DNA of 64,000 nucleotides from the NCBI GenBank assembly GCA_938014215.1, contig CALLRW010000023.1, positions 54,784-118,783 of the forward strand, given 5' to 3'. How positions within the stretch are numbered: the stretch's first letter is position 1; each line of letters begins with the position of its first letter. Shown in pieces: positions 54,601-62,520 of the stretch. A program made the translations under genes and the position numbers. The notes below the pieces were generated by a model. It did not search any database. It had not been told where the DNA came from and saw nothing but the letters and a program-made list of their open reading frames with translations. The DNA is from an uncultured Alistipes sp. (GTDB lineage Bacteria > Bacteroidota > Bacteroidia > Bacteroidales > Rikenellaceae).

Positions 54601-55066
54601 CTTCCGCTGGGGCAACTTCAACTTCGGATTCATGCTCTCGGCCCGTCTGGGCGGCGTGGTCTTCTCGCGTACGCAGGCCATGCTCGACGACTACGGCGTG
54701 TCGGAGGCCTCGGCCGCTGCCCGCGATCTGGGCTATGTCCTGATCAACGGCAAGGACCAGGTGCCGCCCCAGGAGTGGTACAATACGGTCGGTGGCGGCA
54801 ACTCCATCCCGCAGTACTACACCTATTCGGCTACGAACGTCCGTCTGCAGGAGGCTTCGCTCGGTTACACCATCCCGCGCAAGGCGCTGCGCGGCGTCTG
54901 CGAGATCACCGTCTCGCTCGTAGGTCGCAACCTCTGGATGATCTACAACAAGGCCCCGTTCGATCCCGAGTCGATCGCCACGACGGGCAACTTCTACCAG
55001 GGTATCGACTACTTCATGATGCCCTCGCTGCGCAACATCGGTTTCAACGTGCGACTCAAATTCTAA
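51683..55066 (+). CDS. SusC/RagA TonB-dependent transporter with STN domain (PUL B)
   Basis: 1127 residues. Signal peptide (ending near TTLAQ), STN domain (about 32-115: VTVNLKQVSLEQTMHEIEKQTNYLFIYDEGLDLKRTV), CarboxypepD_reg-like domain, plug and barrel ending GFNVRLKF. It is a close paralogue of the PUL A transporter from the CarboxypepD_reg-like domain onward, but its STN domain is unrelated at DNA level. This suggests insulated signalling to its own FecR with similar cargo. Segments of the barrel such as QKDRNMTNQGTYNNPLVGAYLFPRGNDWSDI are shared almost unchanged. Confidence 0.96.
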   Translation: MNKKSIQQIKLLITAFFAIGLLALPGTTLAQTTRVTVNLKQVSLEQTMHEIEKQTNYLFIYDEGLDLKRTVSVDAKEQPLGELLTSLFRNTPVNYSVNGTNIILTTRQAAQKADNGPVTVQGVVRDGKGQPVIGAAVLVKGTTVGTSTDIDGAYSLQVPAPAASAVLTVNYLGYQSVEAPVGSRTSIDFTLQEESQQVDAVVVTALGIKRSEKALSYNVQQVSSEDIVSNKDVNFINSLSGKVAGVTINASSAGVGGASKVVMRGEKSILQSSNALYVIDGVPMYAPTSSAGTEFNSQGTSEPIADINPEDIESMSVLNGAAAAALYGSDAANGAIIITTKKGKAGTLNVTVSSNTEVSMPFVMPQFQTRYGTGDLSSSEGSVSRSWGSHLNQFNYRGYDPADDYFQTGVTGTESVSLSTGTDRNQTYFSAATVNSRGIVPNNSYDRYNFTFRNTTSFLNDRITLDVSASYVKQKDRNMTNQGTYNNPLVGAYLFPRGNDWSDIEMFERYDPARKLYTQYWPVGDAGMTMQNPYWINYRNLRENDKDRYMLSAQLSYDILDWLNVSGRLRIDNSVNDYTEKFYATTNTQLTENSNNGLFGITRTRDRQTYGDVMVNINKTFGDDWSLQANLGASISDMKSDGLKVRGPIADGSETFGDEKVGLANFFAVQNLSPSRTERMQEGWREQTQSVFLSAEVGYKNTYFLTLTGRNDWPSQLAGPRSHTSSYFYPSVGASVVLSQIIPNMPENLSYVKIRGSYASVGVAFERYLANPRYEWTSSLQQWANTTQYPIENLKPERTKSFEVGLNMRFLKHFELDVTYYNAKTANQTFDPQLPVSGWSKIYLQTGSVRNQGVELALGYRNTWNKFSWSSNYTFSANQNRILSLSDNAVNPVTGETLNLSLLNMGGLGDTRFLLKEGGTMGDLYSLVDLKRDSNNNIYIDQNGELATQKLSSDKYIKLGSVLPDANMAWRNDFRWGNFNFGFMLSARLGGVVFSRTQAMLDDYGVSEASAAARDLGYVLINGKDQVPPQEWYNTVGGGNSIPQYYTYSATNVRLQEASLGYTIPRKALRGVCEITVSLVGRNLWMIYNKAPFDPESIATTGNFYQGIDYFMMPSLRNIGFNVRLKF
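52146..52438. repeat. Identical 293-bp segment shared by the two susC paralogues, copy B
   Basis: Partner of 39641-39933. Confidence 0.88.
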
Positions 55067-55078
55067 AGACTTACGACC

Positions 55079-56689
55079 ATGAAATATACTATCAGCAAGT
55101 TATTCGTCGGCGCACTGCTGCTCGGTGCGGTATCCTGCACGACGAATTATCAGGATATCAACTCGAATCCCTATCAGCCGGGGGATCTGAGTGCCGACGA
55201 CTATGCGCTCGGGTCGGCGATGAACTCGCTGGCGAGCGGCGTGATCTCGTCGGATGTCAATACGGCGCAGTTCACCGAGGCGCTGATGGGCGGCCCGCTG
55301 GCCGGCTACTTCGCTCCGGCCAATGCCGGGTGGAAGAACACCGTCTCGAACTACAACCCCACGGATGACTGGACCAACGTCCTGTTGAAGTCCGACAAGG
55401 TGATCCCGGTCATCTACACCAACCTGGGCATCATCCGTACCGTCTCCGAGCAGACCGGTTCGCCCGTGCCCCTGGCCATCGCCAACATCATCAAGGTGGC
55501 CGCCATGCACCGCATCACGGATACCTACGGCCCGATTCCCTATTCGCAGATCGGCGCCGACGGAAGCATCAACACCCCCTACGATTCGGTCGAGAGCATC
55601 TACATGCAGTTCTTCGACGAGCTGGACGAGGCGATCGCCACACTGAACGAAAACGCGGAGTACAAGCTCGTTGCGACGGCCGACTACGTCTACTACGGCG
55701 ACATCAAGAAGTGGATCCGCTACGCCAATTCGCTCAAGCTGCGTCTGGCCATCCGCATCGCCGGCGTCAGCCCCGACGTGGCGCGTGAAAAGGCCGAAGA
55801 GGCGGTGAACGATCCCGGCGGCCTGATTACGTCGAATGCCGACAACGCCGCCTGGCACTACTTCGGCAGCGTGCAGAATCCGCTCTACGTGGCCGTCAAC
55901 TACAACCGCGTCTCGACGCACGACGACGGCACGGCCTGCACCTCGACGGGTGATACCCACGCCGCCGCCGACCTGGTCTGCTACATGAACGGTTACAACG
56001 ACCCGCGCCGCGAGAAGTACTTCACCCCCAGCGAGTGGCCCGGATACGGTTACGTGGGTCTGCGCCACGGTATCGTCATCCCGGAGCACGCCTCGGTGGG
56101 CCACAAGTATTCGGGCCCGAACTTCAAGGCCGATGATGCGCTGCAGTGGATGAATGCCGCCGAGGTGGCCTTCCTGCGCGCCGAGGGTGTGGCCGTCTAC
56201 GGTTTCAACATGGGCGGCACGGCCCAGGAGTTCTACGAGCAGGGCGTGCGCCTCTCGTTCGAACAGTGGGGTGTCGAGGGGGCCGAGAGCTACCTGGCCC
56301 AGGAGGATGCCCTTCCCGAGACGTACGACGATCCCTCGGGCTCGAACGACTACAACGTCCAGCTGTCGAACCTCTCGGTGAAGTGGGAAGAGGGCAGCGT
56401 CGAGCAGATGCAGGAGCGGATCCTGATCCAGAAGTGGATTGCCAACTATCCGCTGGGCAACGAGGCCTGGGCCGACTACCGCCGCACGGGCTTCCCGCAC
56501 CTGATCCCCGCCACCGCGGCCGGCAACATGAGCAACGGCGAGGTGGACTCCAACCGCGGGGCACGACGCATGCGCTATCCGCTCGATGAATATGTCGGCA
56601 ATGCTCAGAATGTACAGAATGCGGTATCCACGCTGCTGGGCGGTCCCGATCTGATGTCGACCGACCTGTGGTGGGCCCGGAAAAACTAA
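55079..56689 (+). CDS. SusD/RagB-family outer-membrane lipoprotein (PUL B)
   Basis: 536 residues. Lipoprotein signal ends in LGAVSC (Cys20). It shares with PUL A SusD the segments YQDINSNPYQPGDLSADDYALGSAMNSL, IKVAAMHRITDTYGPIPYSQIG, MNAAEVAFLRAEGVAVYGFNMG and WADYRRTGFPHLIPATAAG. It starts 12 bases after susC. The C-terminal 30 residues differ from PUL A. Confidence 0.94.
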   Translation: MKYTISKLFVGALLLGAVSCTTNYQDINSNPYQPGDLSADDYALGSAMNSLASGVISSDVNTAQFTEALMGGPLAGYFAPANAGWKNTVSNYNPTDDWTNVLLKSDKVIPVIYTNLGIIRTVSEQTGSPVPLAIANIIKVAAMHRITDTYGPIPYSQIGADGSINTPYDSVESIYMQFFDELDEAIATLNENAEYKLVATADYVYYGDIKKWIRYANSLKLRLAIRIAGVSPDVAREKAEEAVNDPGGLITSNADNAAWHYFGSVQNPLYVAVNYNRVSTHDDGTACTSTGDTHAAADLVCYMNGYNDPRREKYFTPSEWPGYGYVGLRHGIVIPEHASVGHKYSGPNFKADDALQWMNAAEVAFLRAEGVAVYGFNMGGTAQEFYEQGVRLSFEQWGVEGAESYLAQEDALPETYDDPSGSNDYNVQLSNLSVKWEEGSVEQMQERILIQKWIANYPLGNEAWADYRRTGFPHLIPATAAGNMSNGEVDSNRGARRMRYPLDEYVGNAQNVQNAVSTLLGGPDLMSTDLWWARKN

Positions 56690-56710
56690 CCTTGGAAAAA
56701 CGGACTGATT

Positions 56711-57760
56711 ATGAAAAATAGCATCAAGAAAGGCCTCTTCCTCCCGACTCTGCTGGCGGCTTCGGCCCTGCTGACGACGGCCTGCAGCGACTGGACCGAC
56801 TATGAGAGCCTCGAAATAAAGACCCCGACGATGGACGAGGGGCTTCGTGCCGACTATGAGGCCAACCTGAAGGCCTACAAGGCCGGCAAGCACAAGATCG
56901 TGATGACGACCTTCGAAAATGCCGCCGGCGGCCCGACGCGTCAGGCCGAGCGCCTCACGGTGCTGCCCGACAGCCTCGACTTCATCGCCCTGAACAACCC
57001 CGACAACCTCCATGCCGGCTATCTCGACGAGATCGACGAGGTCCGCCGGAAGGGTACCCGCGTGGGATACGTGATCGATTACGCCACCTTCGACACGGAG
57101 TGGTCGGCCATGGCCAAGGAGGATGCCTCGCTCACCGAGGAGCAGGCTCCGGCCTACATCACCGAGCGGACCGAGGCCATGCTGGCCCTGAACGACCGCT
57201 ACGGCTACGACGGTGTGATCTTCACCTTCAACGGCCGCTCGATGGCGAGCATGACCGAGGAGGCTCTGGCGCAGTATACGGCCCGTCAGGCCGCCTTCTT
57301 CGACGCCCTGGCAGCCTGGCGTACGGCTCACCCCGCCGCCTTCTTCGCCTACAAGGGCCGTGCACAGTATCTGGTCGAGGCGAGCAAGACGCTGCTGGCC
57401 GAGTGTGACTACATCATTCTCGAAACCACGTCGGCCAACAACATCTCCGACCTGACCATCGCGGCCGAAGCGGCCGTCGGCTGCGGCAATGTCCCGGCCG
57501 ACCGCTTCATCATCACCACCGAGACCACGCGCTACGACGACGAGGACGGTATCTACGGATACTTCGGTTCGATCGATGCATCGGGCGAAGCCCAGCGTTC
57601 GATCCAGGGCGGTGCCGTCTGGGTGGGGCAGCCCTCGGAGCTCTTCACCCGTGCCGGCATGCTGATCCTCAATGCCCAGTACGACTACTACGACAACACG
57701 CCGGTCTACTGCCACCTGCGCGAGGCTATCGACATCATGAATCCTTCACCTAAAAACTAA
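56711..57760 (+). CDS. Degenerate GH18-like surface lipoprotein (PUL B)
   Basis: 349 residues. Lipoprotein signal ends in LLTTAC (Cys25). It aligns with the PUL A protein at 44225-45385 (CSDWTDYESLEIKTPTMDE, KIVMTTFENAAGGPT, LDFIALNNPDNLHAGYLDEIDEVRRKGTRVGYVIDYATF). The GH18 motif has decayed further: D167-G-V-I-F-T172-F-N174, so both the assisting aspartate and the catalytic glutamate are lost. Hydrolysis is very unlikely; glycan binding is the best guess. The acidic insert of the PUL A paralogue is missing. Confidence 0.86.
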   Translation: MKNSIKKGLFLPTLLAASALLTTACSDWTDYESLEIKTPTMDEGLRADYEANLKAYKAGKHKIVMTTFENAAGGPTRQAERLTVLPDSLDFIALNNPDNLHAGYLDEIDEVRRKGTRVGYVIDYATFDTEWSAMAKEDASLTEEQAPAYITERTEAMLALNDRYGYDGVIFTFNGRSMASMTEEALAQYTARQAAFFDALAAWRTAHPAAFFAYKGRAQYLVEASKTLLAECDYIILETTSANNISDLTIAAEAAVGCGNVPADRFIITTETTRYDDEDGIYGYFGSIDASGEAQRSIQGGAVWVGQPSELFTRAGMLILNAQYDYYDNTPVYCHLREAIDIMNPSPKN

Positions 57761-57768
57761 TCTGCGCC

Positions 57769-58920
57769 ATGAAATTCGATAAGACAAAACTGATGCTCTT
57801 CCTGCTTGCCGGCCTTGCCTTCGCGGGCTGCGAGAACGAGGATACCGAAGAGCACCATTTCGGTAACAAACTCTATATCTCGTCGGCTCCCGTCTCCGAC
57901 GATCTGCTCATCCGGGACGACATCACCGGCGATTCGCGGACGATCTCGGCCCGTCTGGCCCTGCCGGCCGCCGAGCAGGTCACCGTAACCTTCGAGTGCC
58001 GCCCGAACATGGCCGCCCAGTACAACATGATCTACGGCGACAATGCCGTCGGTCTGCCGGAGGCCAACTTCGAGATGCCCGAAAAGGTCATCACCATCGG
58101 CCAGGGCAACGTGACGGGCAATGACGTGGTGGTCAACTTCCTCAATACCAATCAGCTCGACGGCGACCTGCGCTACGTGCTGCCGGTGACGATCGCCAGC
58201 GTCCAGGGCGTCGATCTGCTCGAGAGCTCGCGGACGGTCTACTTCGTCTTCAAGGGCGCGGCGCTGATCAACGTCGTCGCCAACATCGCCGAGGTGGCCT
58301 TCCCGGTCAACTGGTCGAGTGCGGTCAACGTCTCGGGGCTGAAGACGATCACCGTCGAGGCGCTGGTCCGTTCGCGCGACTGGGAGGCCGGCCGTGGCAA
58401 CGCCCTGAGCTCGGTCTTCGGCATCGAGGGGTCATTCCTGATCCGTATCGGCGATGCCGACCGTCCGCGCAACCAGCTCCAGCTGGTCAACCCCAACGGC
58501 AACTGGCCTTCGCCCAATGCCGCTCCGGGTCTGCCGGTCAACGAGTGGGTGCACATCGCCGTGGTTTGGGATGCCACGACGGGCGACCGCATCTACTATC
58601 AGAACGGTGAGGTCGTAGCCTCGGACAACGGCGCCAGCGGCAGCGTCTCGCTGGGCTACAACTGCTACGTGGGCTATTCGTACGACAATACGCGCTGGCT
58701 GCCGGGCGAGATCTCCGAACTGCGCGTCTGGAACGTGCAGCGTACGCAGGAGCAGATCGCTTCGAGCATGTATACCGTCGATCCGGCAACCCCGGGGCTG
58801 CTGGCCTACTGGAAATTCAACGAGGGCAGCGGCAACCAGATCATGGACGCCACCGGAAACGGTACGAATCTGACCGGTTCGGGTACGCCCGAGTGGGTGA
58901 ATGTCGAACTCCCCGAATAA
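57769..58920 (+). CDS. DUF1735 and LamG-like domain lipoprotein (PUL B)
   Basis: 383 residues. Signal peptide ends in AFAGC (Cys21). DUF1735 domain (about 25-160), then a LamG-like domain with KTITVEALVRSRDWEAGRGNALSSVFGIEGSFLIRIGD, WVHIAVVWDATTGDRIYYQNGEVVASDNG and ISELRVWNVQRTQEQIASSMYTVDP. It pairs in position and architecture with 45394-46587. It is probably a surface glycan-binding protein. Confidence 0.88.
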   Translation: MKFDKTKLMLFLLAGLAFAGCENEDTEEHHFGNKLYISSAPVSDDLLIRDDITGDSRTISARLALPAAEQVTVTFECRPNMAAQYNMIYGDNAVGLPEANFEMPEKVITIGQGNVTGNDVVVNFLNTNQLDGDLRYVLPVTIASVQGVDLLESSRTVYFVFKGAALINVVANIAEVAFPVNWSSAVNVSGLKTITVEALVRSRDWEAGRGNALSSVFGIEGSFLIRIGDADRPRNQLQLVNPNGNWPSPNAAPGLPVNEWVHIAVVWDATTGDRIYYQNGEVVASDNGASGSVSLGYNCYVGYSYDNTRWLPGEISELRVWNVQRTQEQIASSMYTVDPATPGLLAYWKFNEGSGNQIMDATGNGTNLTGSGTPEWVNVELPE

Positions 58921-58953
58921 CATGATGTCTAACCGCAATTGAATGAATCTGTC

Positions 58954-60390
58954 ATGAATATCCGATATTTCAAATTCCATCTTCTGGCTGCGGCGGCCCT
59001 GATGAGCTGCGCAACCCTGGGAGCCGCCTGCTCCGAGGAGATTACGGCCGGAGATCCCGTCGACGAGACCCCCTATCAGACTATCTACGAGACGAACGGC
59101 TATCTGCTCGATCAGCAGAGCAACCTCTCGGTGGTGACCATCGCCCCGACCGGCCGCGAATACACCGCCACGCTGGCCTTCGGCCTCACGCGCGAACTCT
59201 CGGGATCGATCTCCGCCTCGGCCTCCATCGACAAGGCCTGGCTCGACTCCTACAACACCTCCAACGAGAGCCGGTATGTGCTCTATCCCGAGGCGCTGGT
59301 GGCGTTTGCCGACGGCGGTACGTTCACCGTCGATCCGGAGAACCCGAAGCGCGCGACGCTCAACATGACGATCTCGCCCTGCGACACGCTGCGTGCCGGG
59401 GTGACCTATGCCGTGCCGGTCAAGGTCTCGGCCGACGGTGTCACGCTCAAGGAGCAGGCCTCGCACTGCCTCTACCTGATCAGCGGTGACACGGAGATTG
59501 CCGAGAACTTCTCCGACTGCAACAAGGGCGAGGACAAGCCCAAGGCTTTCCTCTTCTTCGAGGTCAACGGTGTGAACCCGCTCAACGCCCTGTCGTTCAA
59601 ACTCGAAAACGGCAAGCTGCTCTGGGATGCCGTGGTGCTCTTCGCCGCCAACATCAACTGGGATGCCTCGGCCGGACGCGCCTATGTCAACTGCAACCCG
59701 AACGTGCAGTATCTGCTCGACAACAACGAAACCTATCTGCAGCCGCTGCGCAAGCGCGGTATCAAGGTGCTGCTGGGTATTCTGGGCAACCACGACCAGG
59801 CCGGTCTGGCCCAGCTCTCCGATGCCGGAGCCCGCGACTTCGCTGCCGAGGTGGCTCAGTATGTCTATGCCTACAACCTCGACGGTATCAACTACGACGA
59901 CGAGTACTCCACATCGCCCGATCTGACGAATCCCTACTTCACCTCTCACTCGACCGCTGCCGCCGCACGGCTCTGCTACGAGACGAAGAAGTTGATGCCC
60001 GACAAACTGGTGACGGTCTTCGACTATGGCGCCATGTACGGCGTGGATGAGGTCGACGGGGTGGATGCCGACGAGTGGATCGACGTCGTTGTGGCCAACT
60101 ATGGCGGTTCCTCGTGGCCGATCGGCGACATGAGCTACGCAAAGTGCTCGGGCTGCTCGATCGAGTTCAACCTCGGCATCAGCGGCCTGTATGAGAATGC
60201 GGCTCAGCGGATGCTCGAATCGGGATTTGGCTGGTTCATGGGCTTTGCGCTGGCTCCCGAGAACTTCAGCGCCTCCTATTCGAGACTGAGCGGCTGCGAA
60301 ACCCTCTACGGTTCGCCGGTGGCCTATCCGACGACCTTCTACAAGAAGAACGATCCGAAGCCGTATGTCTTCCCCGATGAACTCGATTAA
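58954..60390 (+). CDS. GH18 endo-beta-N-acetylglucosaminidase lipoprotein (PUL B)
   Basis: 478 residues from the ATG at 58954; a TTG at 58939 is also in frame but less likely. The lipoprotein signal ends in LGAAC (Cys26), with another possible lipobox at LMSC. A DUF1735-like domain is followed by the GH18 barrel (KAFLFFEVNGVNPLNALSF). The catalytic motif is intact: D310-G-I-N-Y-D315-D-E317. It is a paralogue of 46615-48066, with changes at active-site loops (VTVFDYGAMYGVDE against VMVYYLGNITPS) that may shift glycan preference. Confidence 0.92.
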   Translation: MNIRYFKFHLLAAAALMSCATLGAACSEEITAGDPVDETPYQTIYETNGYLLDQQSNLSVVTIAPTGREYTATLAFGLTRELSGSISASASIDKAWLDSYNTSNESRYVLYPEALVAFADGGTFTVDPENPKRATLNMTISPCDTLRAGVTYAVPVKVSADGVTLKEQASHCLYLISGDTEIAENFSDCNKGEDKPKAFLFFEVNGVNPLNALSFKLENGKLLWDAVVLFAANINWDASAGRAYVNCNPNVQYLLDNNETYLQPLRKRGIKVLLGILGNHDQAGLAQLSDAGARDFAAEVAQYVYAYNLDGINYDDEYSTSPDLTNPYFTSHSTAAAARLCYETKKLMPDKLVTVFDYGAMYGVDEVDGVDADEWIDVVVANYGGSSWPIGDMSYAKCSGCSIEFNLGISGLYENAAQRMLESGFGWFMGFALAPENFSASYSRLSGCETLYGSPVAYPTTFYKKNDPKPYVFPDELD

Positions 60391-60411
60391 CCCCTTAAAA
60401 CGATTCTGACC

Positions 60412-61743
60412 ATGAAAAATATTTGGAAACAAACGCTTCTTTCCGTGCTGGTGCTGGGTGTCGGCGTGCTGACGTCCTGCCGCGAGGACGAGGAACTGAA
60501 TCTGCCCGGATATCCCGAGAATCCGGTCGGTATCACGATCGCTGATGCCGAAAATGCTGCGGAGGTGACCGTCAAGGGAACCTACGAGGCTGGAACCGGA
60601 GCCTTGCTCCTCGACGGGGCGCTGACCCGTACCTATGTCTTCTCGCTGGCAACGCCCAGCCCCGAGGATGTGACCTTCCAGATTGAGCCCATCATCGAGA
60701 ATATTCCCGAGGATCGGGTCTCGATCAGCGAGACGGAGCTCTTTATCCCGGCCGGCGGCATCTCGGCGTCGGTGACCGTCGGGCTGGTCGATGATGACCA
60801 CAGTTTTATGGAGGGGGTCTACGATGCGCAGAACTATACGTTGGGTGTCCGCCTTACGGGCGCCGAGGGCTCGCAGCTGGTGCTGTCGCAGACCGAGGCC
60901 AAACTCCACATCGAGAAGGAGGCCTATACGATGACCGCTTCGGTCGTCGGTACGGACGGCAGCCGTGCGGCGCTCTTCGAGCGCTCGTGTCTCGACGGGG
61001 AGATCGTGACCGAGGAGCCGATCGAGTATGCCTACAAGGTGGTTCTCGACAAACCGGCGCTGACCGATCTTACGTTCCGAATGGTTTCGTCGGGAACCCC
61101 CGAGGATTACAAGTCGTATGAGTCCTTCTCGGCCCAGACGGTGACCATCGCGGCCGGTGAACTCGAGTCGGAGCCTGCTACGTGGCGGGCCGAGGATGAT
61201 TTCCTGGAGGGTAACGACGATCCGGCCACCTATACGATTGCCCTGACCGCCGAGTCCGAGGCTGCCGATTCGTCGGTGATCTTCTCCGAGGAGGCCTCCT
61301 CCTGTCTGGTGACGATCACCAAGACCTTCGACCGTCTGATTTTCCTCGATGCACTGGATCCTTCGTGGGTTCGCTTCGATACGACGGGCTGGACGACGGA
61401 TCCCGCGTCGATCGGTGATCAGCTTTTCGACGACAACGACGTCACCTTCTCCACCGACCGGTCGATCGTTATCGACATGAAGGAGGAGAAATCGATTGCC
61501 GGTTTCCGCGTAAGGGCCTATTACGGCTACAGCTTCTATCTGCCGAGTGTCTATTCGATCTCGACCTCGAGTGACGGCGAGGTATGGGCCTCGCAGGGCG
61601 AGCTGACCAGCAGCGAGGCTCCGACGGAGACCCATTATGTCGCTCTGATCCGCGAGGTCAAGGCCCGCTACGTGCGATTTGATGTGATCGAGGTGAACTG
61701 GTCGTGCTATCTGGCCGAGTTCAATATCTACGGCAAAAACTAA
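60412..61743 (+). CDS. Surface lipoprotein with C-terminal F5/8 type C (CBM32-like) domain (last gene of PUL B)
   Basis: 443 residues. Lipoprotein signal ends in VLTSC (Cys23). Two beta-sandwich domains of the DUF1735/Calx-beta type follow (about 50-170 and 175-305, with SISETELFIPAGGISASVTVGLVDDDHSF and YAYKVVLDKPALTDLTFRM). A discoidin/F5-8C-like domain occupies about 320-443, ending VKARYVRFDVIEVNWSCYLAEFNIYGK. Such domains bind galactose, GlcNAc or related sugars. Its first 20 codons resemble those of PUL A SusD (MKNIWK...LLSVL), which hints at shuffling of signal-peptide segments. Confidence 0.85.
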   Translation: MKNIWKQTLLSVLVLGVGVLTSCREDEELNLPGYPENPVGITIADAENAAEVTVKGTYEAGTGALLLDGALTRTYVFSLATPSPEDVTFQIEPIIENIPEDRVSISETELFIPAGGISASVTVGLVDDDHSFMEGVYDAQNYTLGVRLTGAEGSQLVLSQTEAKLHIEKEAYTMTASVVGTDGSRAALFERSCLDGEIVTEEPIEYAYKVVLDKPALTDLTFRMVSSGTPEDYKSYESFSAQTVTIAAGELESEPATWRAEDDFLEGNDDPATYTIALTAESEAADSSVIFSEEASSCLVTITKTFDRLIFLDALDPSWVRFDTTGWTTDPASIGDQLFDDNDVTFSTDRSIVIDMKEEKSIAGFRVRAYYGYSFYLPSVYSISTSSDGEVWASQGELTSSEAPTETHYVALIREVKARYVRFDVIEVNWSCYLAEFNIYGKN

Positions 61744-61799
61744 GGTTGGTTAGTTGAGTCCCGGTCCGGAGCCGCTCGGTTCCGGCCGGGTTTGGAACG

Positions 61800-61845
61800 G
61801 CGGCGACGACTTCCCGATGGGGAGTTGTCGCCGCTTCGTTTTTCC
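61800..61845 (+). terminator. Intrinsic terminator at the end of PUL B
   Basis: GCGGCGACGACTTCCC (61800-61815) pairs with GGGGAGTTGTCGCCGC (61819-61834) with minor wobble or mismatch, followed by TTCGTTTTT. Confidence 0.8.
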
Positions 61846-61871
61846 GCACCTTGTATTGCCTTTGTATTGCT

Positions 61872-62016
61872 CCCTGTTCCGTGCCCTGTTCCGTGCCCTG
61901 TTCCGTGCCCTGTTCCGTGCCCTGTTCCGTGCCCTGTATCGCGCCTTGTATCGCGCTTTGTATCGCGCCTTGTCCCGTTCCTTGTTCCGTCCCTTGTACC
62001 CCCCCCCTGTATCGCG
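61872..62016. repeat. 12-bp tandem repeat (CCCTGTTCCGTG)
   Basis: Five perfect units occupy 61872-61931, then about seven decaying units (such as CCTTGTATCGCG) to about 62016. Confidence 0.92.
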
Positions 62017-62300
62017 CTTTGTTCGTGTTATGTTCTCGCCTTTTCCCGCCCCTTGTATGATGCCGTGCTTTGCGGCCGGATTTCGGTGTGGCCACGGGGC
62101 AGATAAGGCCGTGGATCGAAGAAAACGGGCCTTGGCAGGCACATGTGGTCGTTTCCTGAAGTAGGGGAGTCTGCGCCCGGTTCGGCGGATTGTCGTGAAG
62201 AAAAGGATTCCCGGTCGGATGGGGCCTGTTCGCAGTCGTGCCCCCTCCTTGGAGCGGGGATATACGGGGTGACACGGTCGCGGACACGGTGCGGACACGG

Positions 62301-62340
62301 AAAAAGCAAAACCCCGCTGAACTTGCGTTCAACGGGGTTT
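62301..62340 (-). terminator. Intrinsic terminator of tRNA-Leu(CAG)
   Basis: On the minus strand AACCCCGTTGAAC pairs with GTTCAGCGGGGTT, followed by a T-rich tail. Confidence 0.85.
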
Positions 62341-62344
62341 CCAG

Positions 62345-62426
62345 TGCCCAGGACAGGAATCGAACCTGCACGCCTTGCGGCACACGCACCTGAAACGTGC
62401 GCGTCTACCTATTCCGCCACCTGGGC
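62345..62426 (-). tRNA. tRNA-Leu (anticodon CAG)
   Basis: Acceptor GCCCAGG/CCTGGGC, D-arm GCGGAATAGGTAGACGC, anticodon stem CACGT/GCGTG with loop TTCAGGT (anticodon CAG), long variable arm, T-arm GCAGG-TTCGATT-CCTGT. CCA is not encoded. Confidence 0.95.
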
Positions 62427-62460
62427 ATTTGGACCGGTGCTTTTCCGGAATTGCGGTGTG

Positions 62461-62490
62461 CAAAAGTAACGCTTTTTTCCGAATCTGCAA
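62461..62490 (-). promoter_or_regulatory. Promoter of tRNA-Leu(CAG)
   Basis: On the minus strand TTG (62490-62488), 19 bases, TACTTTTG (62468-62461). Confidence 0.75.
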
Positions 62491-62520
62491 TACTTTTGCG
62501 CAACTTTTTTCAATAAAATT

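Larger units (their letters stand above)
61744..62300. other. Gene-free region with a 12-bp tandem repeat
   Basis: After the PUL B terminator (61800-61845) the stretch holds the dodecamer array at 61872-62016 and then featureless G+C-rich sequence up to the tRNA-Leu terminator. Repeat-coded frames (CSVP and EQGT on opposite strands) are not genes. Confidence 0.75.

Noticed and set aside
61872..62016. CRISPR array, or a repeat protein with CSVP or EQGT units
   Set aside because: Units are contiguous 12-mers without spacers. Both strands are open only because 12 is a multiple of three, and there is no start region or domain.
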